Assembly (NCBI RefSeq): GCF_947179515.1
Contig: NC_067481.1
Location: 28,290,086-28,354,085, forward strand
DNA: 64,000 nt
Origin: Apodemus sylvaticus
Taxonomy: Eukaryota; Chordata; Mammalia; Rodentia; Muridae
Direction: 5' to 3'
Shown here: positions 46,095-58,045 of the stretch, one piece after another
How the letters are laid out: every line of letters begins with the position of its first letter
Position numbering within the stretch: the first letter of the stretch is position 1
The notes under the pieces: generated by a model
What the model was told of the DNA's origin: nothing
Database searches by the model: none
The model's input: the letters and a program-made list of their open reading frames with translations, nothing else
Program-made: the position numbers and the translations under genes

Positions 46095-48809
46095 GGCTCT
46101 CCTAGGCCATTCCCCTTTCACTGCAGGTGCCTGAGCGCTTTCTCCTCCTCCTTCTTCTTTTCTCCTCCTTCCTTTCTTCAGTCAATTCTCAGCCCCTCTG
46201 AAATTACCAGACACTGTAGGAGAGCCATGGTGTTTGGAGGGTAGGAGGTACCTCAAGCAGACACCATTCCTGTCCCTGTGAAAGACACACACAACCCAAC
46301 AAGGGAGTCTGCTTCTAGTGCATGCTGAGTGCTGGGACACGAACCCCAAACAGGTGACTCTAGAGAGTTCTGTTCCAGGAGGGGGTGGGCAGAGACTGCT
46401 CACATAAGGAGGCCAGGCCTGTTCTCTATGAGGAAGGCACACTGAGCTAATTGTGGAAGAGGAGAAGTAGAATGTGGCAGGCAAAGGGTCAAGATTTTGG
46501 TAAAGAGTCAGGGTTTGCAAGGTCCTGGAGGAGACTGGTCTCAGAACCCCAGAATCAAAGGGCATACTTTCTCAGTTCTGAGCACCAGAGGTGTGACATG
46601 AAAGTATTGGCCAGGTTGCTCCTTTCAGAGACTCTGGGAGTGGTAGCCAACCATCCTTAGCATCCCTGACTTGGGAACTTTCTTCAAATCATTACCTTTG
46701 ACTTTGCAAAATCTGTCTGATAAGGACATTCTTCAAGGATCAAAGAAGACTCAACCCCAACCAGATCCTTATGTTAATTAGTTAGTACAAGGACAGTGAT
46801 AAGTGGCAATTTCCTTTAAAGTAAACCTTTGTTTTGGAAGCTCCTTAAGGTGGAGACATTTCTATTCAGGGAAGTAAACAACTCAAAGGCTTCAGGAAGT
46901 ACCTGAAACTGACAAGATTCACTGGTATCTTCCTGCTTAAGCATACATAAGAAGTTGCTTTCTGACCAGCAAAGCTACCTCAAGAGTCTTAGTCCAGCAA
47001 CTGAGTTCCCTGACAGAGACACTCTCTAACCTGTTGAGCTGCACACATGCTGTTCAAAGGGTTACAGGTTTCCAACCCTTGTGAGCTGTTACAACATTGG
47101 GGTGGACTTTTGGTAATACAGCTATCTTTGATCTATTTCTGCTCCTATAAATCACCCCTCATCCATTCTTCTGTAAGTAACCACATTAAAACTTACTGCC
47201 TCACCAGTTTGGTCTTTGCAGTTTTCCTTTGATTCTCCATCTCAGAAAAGTATATCTCTGTTCATGGCTCCCCAAGAGCAGTGTTGCATAACATAACTTA
47301 TCACAAGTGAGGTCTCGTCCTCAGCTTCCAGGGATGCTGGGGATTTAGGGAGCTGAAGAAGTAAGAAAATGTTGCTGGAGAGATGACAAAGTGGTTAAGA
47401 GCGCTGACCTTCTAGAGGTCCTGAGTTCAATTACCACCAACCACATGGTAACATACAACCATCTGTAATTGGGATCCAGTGGTTGATTCTGCTGTGTCTG
47501 AAGGCAGTGGCAATGTACTTCTATACATAAAATGAATAATTGTAGGAGAAGAAGGAGGAGGAGGAAGAGGAGGAGGAGGGAGAGGAAGAGGGAGAGGGAG
47601 AAGGAGAAGAGGAAGGAGGAGAGAGGGAGGGAGAAGGAGAGGAATGGGGAGGGGGAGGGAGAGAGAGAGAGAGAGAGCAGGAGAGAACAAACCTGTGGAA
47701 TAATCCTGACAAGAAAGGAATGAAAGTAATTTAACTCCCTTGAGGGATGCTGCAGTGGTTAAGAGCACCTGCTGCTCTTCCCCGGGTCTTCAGTTTGATT
47801 CTCTGCACCAGTCCCAAGGCATGTGATGCACATACACATGTGTGCAAAACATAGATTCCACATAAAGTAAACATTATAAGGACTAAAGCCAACACCCAGA
47901 ACAGCTTATCTCAAAATACATTCCCATCCCACCCCACCCCACCCCACAATCTGATGGTTATTCTTGGTTGTCGACCCAACTACATCTGGCATTGATTAAA
48001 ATCCAATGACTGGGTTCACCTAGTCACCTATAAATCCCTCTATGAGGGATTTTTTCTTAAAAAAATTGATGCAGTAAGACACATCCTTAACAGAGAACTT
48101 TTTAGGCAGGAAGATACACCTTGAATCTGAGAAAGTCCATTCCTTATTGTCATTAGATTTTAGATTTTACTTCTTCAGGGTTTTGGTGCACACTGAAGAC
48201 CAGTGGGGACATCCAGCCTTGTGATCTGACTGACTACTTGATTCTTGGACTCCCCATTGGTAGACAGCCATTGTTAGCTTAGCTGAACTCCAGCCTGGAA
48301 GCCATTCCAATAAATCCCTTTTCTATATAGAGAGTCATTGTATCATTTCTGTTCCTCTAGAGAAGTCTGACTCCTATAAAGGGCTGGTGGGAACATTCCC
48401 CACTCAAGTAAATCTGGAAAAGGCCAATGGGATCCGCTCACACTGAAAATCCCTGACTCACCTGAGGTGAGGAGCTGAGGAGTCGGCCACAGAAGGAAAC
48501 TGCTTCACCCTTCTGTGATACAGTGCTTCCCTGTGTTAGTGACCACAAAATCCTGTCCTCCTGTCCCTCATCCCTAGGGAGTGCTGACTTCTCCCCATTC
48601 CACAGAATGGTGGCTGGAAAGTGGCCTTGCCTCATTATCAACAAACACCTGAGGAAAGGGCACAGAGCCTGGGGAGCTGGGCTTCACACTCCTCCTAAGA
48701 CAGAGATGGAGACAAGACTAAGAGGTGGCGGCCTGCTTGCTACTGGGTAGGGTGTGTACCAGAGAGAGATTCAAGGAAGTGTGACAGCTTTGTATTGGGT
48801 GCAGTGTGT

Positions 48810-48856
<47 letters not shown>

Positions 48857-49346
48857 TGTGTGTGTGTGATGTGTAGCACTGGCCATCCTGTAACTTTCTC
48901 TGTACTCTGAACCTTTCTGTCATCCTGTATTTTAACTGCTGCAGTGCTTACATATGTTTCCAGATGTCACCCTGGCATGGTGGTGGTGCATGCATTGATT
49001 CCAGCACTTATTAAGGGGAGGCAGGTGGATCTCTGTGAGTTTCAGGCCAACATGGTTGGCATGGTCTCCATGTTAGGTTCCAGGACAGCCAGGGTTACAC
49101 AGTGAGACCTTTCCTCAATCAAAGGAACAAACAAACACAATTCACACAAATACAAAAAGAGAAAGGATATGTGTAGGCTGAAATATATGACATAAAATAT
49201 GGTAGAATTATAGTTTGTACCCAAGTCATTTCCTGATGTTGGTATTTTACACAACATGTAACCATCAGCCACCACAAGAGAATGTAACCTGTGGGAGAAA
49301 TTGGGTAAATGGAGCTTGGGACTATGTGTGTATATGTGAATATATG

Positions 49347-49377
<31 letters not shown>

Positions 49378-51331
49378 GTTGTATGTGTGTTATATATAAG
49401 CATTATATATGTGAGTGTATGTTATATGTGTGTGTTGTGTATATAATTTTTTTGTTACTTTGGTCAACTTTATCCAGCCTAGAATCACAGGGAAGAGCCT
49501 CGACGAGGACTGTTTCCATCAGACTAGCCTGTGGGCAGGACCATGGCAGTTCTCTTGTATTGACTGGAGGGGGAAGGCCCGCCCTAACTGTGAGTGGCAC
49601 CTCTGGTAGCAGCTCAGATAAAGGGAGCTGAGAGAAGCAAGCTTTGCCTTCTACCTCCTTGCCCTTCACTCTCGCTGGTCAGTTCATCTACCCTGGTGCT
49701 GCCTCTGCTGCTTCCTCCAGTGACATCAGAACCGGCTTCTTCTGGCTTCACAGGTTGACTGAAGGCCAGCAGCTGTCCAGGATTGCTCCAGGACCAGGAT
49801 GGGGATGCTCAGGCACCCAGCCCCACAGACTGAGCTAGCAAGCCTGTGAAAGTTCTGTTCCCTACATTTTATTAGGGACTTCCCTAATCTTCAGTCCTTT
49901 CTCTGTGCTCTTGGCTAGGGTGGGAGCGGCTGCTTCAAAGCTCTAGCTACTGTAACCTCCCTGCAGGGTGAGCTGTCAGCTGGGGCTGTGAGCAGGATCA
50001 ACTCCTGTGTCCCCCAAGGTGCTTTTAGTCAGCATGATTGTCACAAAAGTGAACCTGGGACTGTGGGCGCGTGTGTTCTGCATGTGTGCACCCTCTCATG
50101 GTTACATGTGGAGGTTGGAGTGCTGCTGAGTCACCCACTTCTCTTCTATCTGCTACATGTATGTATGTATGTATGTATGTATGTATGTATGTATGTATGT
50201 ATGTATGTATTTATTTATTTATTTTGATACAGGGCCTCTGTCTCTTATTGAACCCAGAGTTCAACATTTCAGGGAAGCTGGCTGGACAGGGAGTCTCTGG
50301 GATCCACCCACCAGCACTGTGTTAACAATTAATTTATGTGACCATGATCAGTTTGTTACCTGGGTGCTGGGAATCCAAACTCAGGTCCTCACAGTTGTGC
50401 AGGAATCACTTTCCCTCAGCAATCTCTGCCGGGCTCTAATTACTCCAGGCCCAGGTGCTTGACTGTGAATTGTGTGTGTGTGTGTGTGAGTGTGTGTGTG
50501 TGTGTGTGTGTGTTTTCAAGACAAGGTTTCTCTGTATAGCCCTGGCTCCCCCGGAACTGACTTTGTAGACCAGGCTGGCCTAGAACTCAGAAATCTGCCT
50601 GCCTCTGCCTCCCAAGTGCTGGAATTAAACCATCCACCACCACCAAGGCCTGACTTTGACTGTGACTTCTCAATGCTGCCCCATCAGACTGCATAGTGGA
50701 ATTACATGCATGTGAACAGTGTGTCCTGTCACCTGCTGGCTTGTTGTACAGTTTATGACTTATTGCACTATACTGAATGAAACATTAATTCATATTAAGA
50801 ATGACCTGTTACCATTATAATATTTATTATTTCTGTGTATGGGTGTTTTGACTGCTCAGATGTCTGCGCACCAAGTGCCTGGTGTCCGGGGAGGCCAGAA
50901 GACCTGGAACCCCTGGAACTGGAGTTATAGAAGGTTGGGAATTGTCAAGTTACTGCCGGGAATTGAACCCTGGTCCTTTGCAGGAGCATCCACTGCTCTT
51001 ACCTCCTGAGCCATCTCTCCAACCCCTAAAATTTTGTTTTTAATAACTCAGTTTTCAGCCGCTGGGCTCTAGAGCTTTTCATGCTAGCAAAAGCCATTTG
51101 AGTGGATGCAGATCTTGTTCCTCCTGGCCAGGAAGGAGCTTTATTTAAACTGTAGGAATTTCAGTGTCACAGCAAGAATTAGCTGATCTTTCACTGCAGA
51201 GATGAATGGAAGATAATGGAGTTGTACTCACCCTCAGGGATGGGCACGTGGCTCCTGCTCACACCAGAGAAGATTGTAGGAAGGAACAGGTCAACTTCTG
51301 AGGTGGTGGCACTGCACCAGTGTGGGGCTGG

Positions 51332-51381
<50 letters not shown>

Positions 51382-51600
51382 CTCTGAGAGAGAGAGAGAG
51401 AGAGAGAGATCTCAGGGCTCTTTCCCAGTCTCCCCTCCTACCATGTGTGGAGGGGTCATTTCCAGTCATCCTCCCAAACAGGTCACTGTCCTCCCTCTTC
51501 TAATTTGACCTTAACTGGGCTGAGGAACACATAATGGACAGCAGAGGGGGCTGCGGAGCCATTCAGGGGCAATAGTATTTATCTGCTGAATTTATTCATT
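46095..51600. repeat. Long spacer Y, right part, paralogue of 23116-28640
   Basis: Follows spacer X in order: LTR-like segment (about 46680-47300), B2 (about 47370-47540), GA-rich tract (about 47545-47680), medium-reiterated repeat (about 47960-48380), (GT)n (about 48805-48870), B1 + (about 48970-49130) and hAT-like element (about 49450-49735). Then a stretch not in X (about 49737-49997), (TATG)n (about 50158-50210), (TG)n (about 50467-50512), antisense B1 (about 50515-50650), antisense B3 (about 50825-51028) and (CA)n(GA)n (about 51333-51407). No gene seen. Confidence 0.65.
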
Positions 51601-54600
51601 TTTTTAAGGTTTTTGTTTTTGAGATGTGGTTTCTCTGTGTAGCCCTAGCTGTCCTGGTACACATTCTGTAGACAAGGCTGGCCTCGAACTGAGAAATCTG
51701 TCTGTCTCTGCCTCCCAAGTACAGGATCAAAGGCGTGTGCCTCAAATTCCCAAAAGTTTTTTTTTTTAAAGATTCATTTATTTAATGTACATAGTAGCTA
51801 TCTTCAGACACAACAGAAGAGGGAATCAGATCTCATTATGGATGGTTGTGAGCCACCATGTGGTTGCTGGGATTTGAACTCAAGACCTTTGGTAGAGCAG
51901 TCAGTGTTCTTAACCACAAAACCATCTCTCCAGCCCTTCTTTCTTTCTTTCTCTCTTTAATTTTTCTGAGATAGTGTTTCTCTGTGTAGCCCTGGCTATC
52001 GTGGAACTCACTCTGTAGAACAGGCTAGCCTCGAACTGAGAAACCTGCCTGCCTCTGCTTCCCAAGTTCTGAGATTAAAGGCGTATTCCCCCACTGCCCA
52101 AAAGTTTAAAAAAATTCATTTATTTAATGTACACTGTAGCTGTCTTCAGACACACCAGAAGGGCATCATATCTCATTACAGATGGTTGTGAGCAAACATG
52201 TGGTTGCTGAGAATTGAACTCAGGACCTTTGGAAGAACAGTCAGTGCTCTTAATTGCTGAGCCATCTCTCCAGCCCCTCCTGTGACATATTAAATGTGAG
52301 CAGAGCCAAACACACCAAGGGAATCCTGAGACACTTTGAATTTCTCTTAACATGTTTTAGCATTTGTTATGTTGGTTTTATTTAGTGGCAAGGTAGTGGT
52401 CTTTAATCTTAGTATTCAGGAGACAGAAGCAGGCAGATCTCTGAGTTCAAGGCCAGCCTGGTATCCTGAGTGAGTTCCAGGATGCCAGGGTTATACAGAG
52501 AAGACCTGTCTCAAAATAAAAAAAAAAAGGTGATATTGAATTTCACATAGAAAGTTTTCTTAGGAGCTGGAGAGATTGTTTAGCAGTTAAGAGCACTGAC
52601 TGCTCTTCTGAAAATCCTAAGTTCAAATCCCAGCAACCACAAGGTGGCTCACCACCATCTGTAACAAGATTTGATATCTTTTTCTGGACTTTCTGAAGAC
52701 AGCTACTGTGTACTCACATATATTAAATGGATGAATGAATGAATGAATACATAAATAAATAAATAAATCTTTTTTAAAAAAAGTTATCTTGGTTATGATT
52801 TTACTGCTATGAAGAGACACTATTACCAAGGCAATCCCCCTCCTCTTTTTTTGGATTTGGTTTTTTCAAGACAGGGTTTCTTTGTATAGCCCTGGCTGTC
52901 CTGGGGCTCACTCTGTAGACCAGGCTGGCCTCGAAATCAGAAATCCACCTGCCTCTGCCTCCCAGAGTGCTGGGATTATAGGCATGTGCCAAAACCGCCC
53001 GGCTCAAGGCAGCTCTTATAAAGACATTTAATTGGGGTTGGCTTCAAGGTTCAGAGGTTCAGTCCAGTGTCATCAAGGCAGAAACATGGGAGCATCTAGG
53101 CAGGCATGGTGAAAGAGAAGCTGAGAGTTCTAATCCTCATCTGGAGTCCACTAGGAGAATACTGAAACCCACATCCACAGTGACACTCCTACTCCAACAA
53201 GGCCACACCTTACAATAGTGCCACTCCCTGATCCAAGCACAGACAAATCATCACATTCCACTCCCTGGCCCCCATTGGCTTACTCAAACATGTGACTCTA
53301 TGGGTCCATATATAGCCATAACATAATAAAAACGTATCTTCAGTATAACTTCCAAAGACTCCATACTTTATAGCAATATTAACAACGTTAAAAGTCCTAA
53401 GTACAAAGTCTCTTCTGAGATCCATCCCATCACTTACCTGTAATTCTGGAATCAAGACAGGAACCCAGCTGGGCAAACTTCAAACTCTACAAATCCATGT
53501 CTGTCTGATGTTTAAGTGGTCTTCAGATCTCCAACTCCTTTTTTCATCTTTCTTGACTGTAACACGTTTCTTTTCCTGGGCTGGTTCCACTTCCTATTTG
53601 CAGCTTTTTCTCAGCAGATATCCCATGGTTCTGGCATCTCCCAAATCTCGGGTCTCCAAGGCAGATTCAATGTTGCAGCTTCTATTCCAATGTCTGGGAT
53701 CCACACATGATCTTGTGGGCTCCACCAAAGGTCTTCACCACTAAAGCCTCCATTCCTTGTATGATCCCTGGGTCATCAGTACAACTGAGGCTGCACCTTC
53801 ACCAATGGCCTTCCATGGCCTCTCACAGTGCCAAGCCTCAGCTGCACTTCAAGACTCCTTCATGCCTTCAAAACCAGTACCACCTGAGTGACTCTTGCAC
53901 ATTATCAAGTACAGCTGCAGCATGAGGTACAACCTTGGCTATCTGTGGAACACAGCTTCTTTGTGCTCTCAGATAACACTTTGCCTCACCTTAGTGAGGC
54001 AGGTCTGTTTATTTTTTAAGGAATTTTTATTTTGTTTTTATTGTATTGTTTTGTTTTTTTTCAAGACAGGGTTCCTCAGTGTAGCCCTGTTTGTCTTCAC
54101 TCTGTATACCAGGCTGACTTCGAACTCAGAAATCTGCCTGCCTCAGCCTCCCAAGTGTTGGGATTAAGGGCGTGTGCCACCAACTGGCTAGATTTTTCTT
54201 TTTTCTTTTCAAATTTTTTTTTAAAATTTTTTAAAAAATATTCCTTTATTTCATTGCTGCTGTCTTCAGATACACCAGAGGAGGGCATAACATCCCCATT
54301 AGAGATGGTTGTGAACCACCATGTGGTTGCTGGGACTTGAACTAGGGATATCTGGAAGAGCAGTTAGCGCTTTTAACAGCTGATCCATCTCTCCAGCGCA
54401 AAGATTTATTTTTATTTTATGTCTGTGAGTACACTGTCAGTGTCTTCATACAGACCAGAAGAGGGCATGGGATCACTGTACAGAAAGTTGTGAGCCACCA
54501 TGTGGGTGCTGGGAATTGAACTCAGGACCTCAGTAGCTGCTGAGTTCTACTGCTTCTGGAGATGGAACATGGTACTTCTTATTCTATTTCCAACTCTCTG

Positions 54601-55532
54601 TTTCCCAACTTTCTGCCTAAACTTGGCTATCCTGGAACTTGCTCTGCAGATTGACATTGAACTCAGAGACCTGCATGCCTCTGTCTCCTGGAATGCTGGG
54701 ATTAAAGGCATGTACCAGCATGCCTGAATTTAAGCTTTTCTTTACCTAGAACCTGCTTTGTCCCAGGCAGACCTTGAACTCATAGATCTGCTTGGCTTTG
54801 TCTCCTGGGATTAAAGGTGTGTACTCTATACCTGGACCTAAATGAAGCTGGGCAGGATCTTGCTCCCAAATCCCTTAATCTGCTCTCTCCAAGAGCATAG
54901 GATTCAGCTCCATTTCAATGCCTGGTGCTCTGCTAATACTAGACCGTATATTTTATATATTTCCTTTCTTAGCATGGAGACTTAACCAGAGAACAAAGTT
55001 TCTGCTGGGCTTTTTGAGACTTCCTTTGTCAATGCAATTGATCTAAATCTCTTCACATTAGCCTTAGGCAGACACTTCAGACCTGGGCAAAAAGTCACCA
55101 CATTCTTCATCACAATACTACAAAAATAGTTTCTAAACCACATACTGAAAAATTTCACTGAAATATCTTGGTCCAGGTCCTCATAATTCAAATCATTCTC
55201 ACTATCAACTTCTTCTACATTCCTACTAGGCTGACCCATTAAGCCCTACATAAAGCATTCTTTTGCTTCCGGAATTCAAAGTCCCAAAATCTACTTTCTT
55301 TCAACCAAAACCATGGTCAGGCCTATCACAGAAATACCACAATTCTAGTACAAATTTTTGTCTTAGTTAGGGATTTAAAGGCTTGTGCTAACACCACCTG
55401 CTTTTTTTTTTTTTTTTTTTATTCAATCCTGGCTGCTCCAGATCTCACTAATTATATCCTACTAGTTTGAACTCACAGAGATTTGCCTTCTTATCCTTGG
55501 TGGGATTAAAGGTTGGGCAACCACGCCCTGCT
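51601..55532. repeat. SINE-rich segment before copy 5
   Basis: Antisense B1 (about 51610-51745), antisense B2 (about 51760-51937), antisense B1 (about 51955-52100) and antisense B2 (about 52110-52280). Then the unit pattern: B1 + (about 52384-52530), B2 + (about 52561-52775) and the old repeat with an extra antisense B1 (about 52850-53008). Antisense B1 (about 54045-54190) and antisense B2 elements (about 54225-54402 and 54403-54545) follow. At about 55370 a deletion removes the B1/B3 part found in other units and joins directly to the last antisense B1 remnant (about 55430-55532). Confidence 0.6.
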
Positions 55533-55547
55533 CTAACCACTATTTAA
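55521..55547 (+). promoter_or_regulatory. Putative promoter of copy 5: CCACGCCC and TATTTAA
   Basis: TATTTAA at 55541-55547, 294 bases before the ATG. The box and its SINE remnant survived the upstream deletion. Confidence 0.4.
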
Positions 55548-55834
55548 GCACAGCACAGCAGAGGGACATCCACAGTGCTCTGCTCCATCCAACTTTCAAA
55601 GTTGGCAAATCAATCTCTTCTCAACTCCTAATTCCCAATTCCTCAACCTCAAGCAAGGCCAGATCTTCTCTACTTCCCTTTTCTGAGCTCTAGGTCAGGT
55701 CAAGGCCCTGGTCCTGCCCAGGTCTGGTGTGGTAACTGAGCCCCTATTTTGAGGCTGGGAGCCATAGGAGGAGGGAAGTTGGGAAGGTCTTGCTCTGTCC
55801 TTACACACAGAAGCTCAGTGGCCCCCTTGCAGGG

Positions 55835-57138
55835 ATGAAGGACTCCTGTGTTCTGGGCACACTCACCTTGATCTTTGGCCTGCTTTCCTGTCTCCAAGGA
55901 GTAAGCACCAATGAAGTAAGCCAGTCTTCTGTGACTTTGGGAGGACCATATGGGGAGAGCCTTATCCATGGACATGGCTGTTGGAGGGAGGGGGAGTCTG
56001 AGACCCACTGTGTGGAACAATGTCTGAGCAGAGACTAGCCTACAGTTCTTTGTGAGACACAGATTTCTGTTCCCAATCAGGCCTCAAACTGTCTCTGTAG
56101 CCTTGAATAGTTCTGTGTTCTCTTGAGTTCTGTCATGCTGGACAAGCACCACTGGTTTACACACACCTACCTGATTTATCTCCATGTTGGAGAAGCATTC
56201 TCAAACCTGAGACCCAACTCCCAGGCTTTGAGCACTCACCTTGTCTTTTTTTCTTCCACAGGGTGTAAACAGATGTGACAGCTTGTAAGTATGGGACTTT
56301 GTCTAGAATTGTCAGTAAAAGGAAAGCAGGGTCGGGGTTGGGGAACCTGCCTGTGCTCAGATTCAGCCCTGGTAAGGGGACAGACACATAATTCCTATCA
56401 ATTTTGCTGAAACCATAGCCCCTCTCAGCTTACCCAACCTCAAGATCTGCTGCTAACCCCAAACCTTTCACATCTGGGGGAGGGGGAGTCACATGGGCAA
56501 TGTCCCACTGCTGCCTCCCATGGAAGATCAGCACCATGACCATTCTGCCTGAGGAACAATGGCATCCTGCCCTGATGAACTCTGAACTCCAGCCTCGAGG
56601 AAAGACCCCGATTCCTCCCAGTGAACCCAGGATGGAACTGTACTCCACACCCACAGGGGGTGGCTCTCAATCTGAGGGTCTAAGAGTCTAAGGAAACAGG
56701 GACTCTTTTGTTGGATACTCTGATGCCATCAGTATCTTCCCATGTCTCTTTGTCCTGACTAGAAGCTGCCCCAAAGGACTCACATGCTGTGACAATGAAT
56801 GCTGCCCAGAAAGAAAGGCCTGGGATCCTGCAAATGACCCCTTCAGGTAAGCTGGGGGTCACCACCTCTGGGCATCATTCACTGAGGGCTGAGTCCACCA
56901 GAGACAAGGTGGGGGTGGGTGATGGAAGGGGTTTGGCAAGGGAGCATGGCCTAGGCACTCATGACAATACCCTCCCCTCCCTAGGTTCCTGTTCATCATC
57001 TTATTGATCATGGTTGCCCTCTTGTTCATCTATGGGCTACTACTGGAGTGCTTCTGTCCCAACTGTAGAAGAGATCAGGATGACATCAGAACAGGGGATC
57101 ATCAGAAAGCCACAGACCACCTTTCACTGCTCCCCTAG
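55835..57138 (+). CDS. Tmem92-like: Tmem92-like copy 5, frameshifted, tail-less
   Basis: Coding exons 55835-55915, 56262-56284, 56763-56846 and 56985-57138 encode 113 aa. Signal peptide 1-22; cysteines 32, 37, 43, 44, 48 and 49 kept (ectodomain Phe41 is Leu); membrane span about 64-83 with the extra Leu shared with copy 3. A net one-base loss near 57107-57112, relative to copy 3, shifts the frame; the protein ends HQKATDHLSLLP at TAG 57136-57138. Both Pro-Tyr motifs and the usual C-terminus are lost. The exon 1 donor is GAA/gtaagc, with A instead of G at the last exon base. The stop is 47 nt before the exon 4 donor, so the transcript could escape nonsense-mediated decay. A type I copy; it could be a truncated but stable ectodomain-membrane protein or an early pseudogene. 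Confidence 0.7.
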
Positions 57139-57456
57139 AGAGCATTTATGTCAGATCCTTGGATCCCCCACCTTTCTACAGTCAGGTGAGTCTTTCTGTC
57201 CCAATACCTGATGTGATTCATAGCCAGCTGTTGAGCATGTTGTCATAATGAGTTGGGGAAGGGGGATAATGAGTAGGCAGTGGCTCTGCCAACCCTATTT
57301 GCCATTCTTTGCCTCCAGACTCTAAATAAAACAAGTATCCCTTTTCTCCTGCAGGTTGTTCTGAATCCAACTCCCACAGAACTATCTCCTCCCTACAGCC
57401 TTAGGCCTGAGGGCCTTGCTGGTCAGATGAGAGGGAATGCCTCTGCAACTCTGTGA
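57139..57456 (+). pseudogene. Out-of-frame tail of copy 5 (rest of exon 4, intron 4, exon 5)
   Basis: Past the premature stop the ancestral frame still reads as family sequence: exon 4 to 57185 (DPPPFYSQ) and exon 5 at 57355-57456, with SPPYS and a changed end, ASATL. Splice sites (gtgagt donor, ctcctgcag acceptor) look intact. Confidence 0.7.
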
Positions 57457-58045
57457 GCTCCCTCACACACTGACCTCTTGGATCAAGCCCAGGACCCTGG
57501 AATGACTGCTGATCCCATCATGTCTTTTGTACTTTGATTTAATATTTTTTTATACACCACTGCCTCCTCCCCTTCTGTCTTGAGATCTAAGCTGGGTCCA
57601 GAATCTCTGTCCCACATTCAAGGTTGTTGACAGCTTTAAGAATTGGCAATGGCTGTAGTGGTTGCAGAGAGATCATTGCTAGTGGAGTGCCAACCTTGAC
57701 TGGACAGCTCACCTTGCCATCCTACAGAAGCACTTCTGTGCCTGGAAGAGATTGAAGACTGAACAGCACAGACTCTGAGCCATCTTCCAACCATACCTGG
57801 GCAGAGAGGGCCTCGCTGTCCCTCTATAGCAATGTGAGAACCCAGGGACTGAGTGTCAATGGCTGACTGCAACCTAGGAATGGAGACAAGGTCAGAGGAG
57901 GAGGAAACACTTCTGACATCTTCCATTGGTGACTGACTGCACTGACACCTGCTGGGAGGACTGAGCATCCAAGATGTGATGAAGGCTTATACTTTTAGTT
58001 TCCTGGGATTTGGAAGCAATAAAGAAATGAACTTGGAAACTCCCA
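57457..58045 (+). other. 3' untranslated region of copy 5
   Basis: Conserved 3' UTR with canonical AATAAA at 58018-58023, as in copy A. The right end is approximate. Confidence 0.5.
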
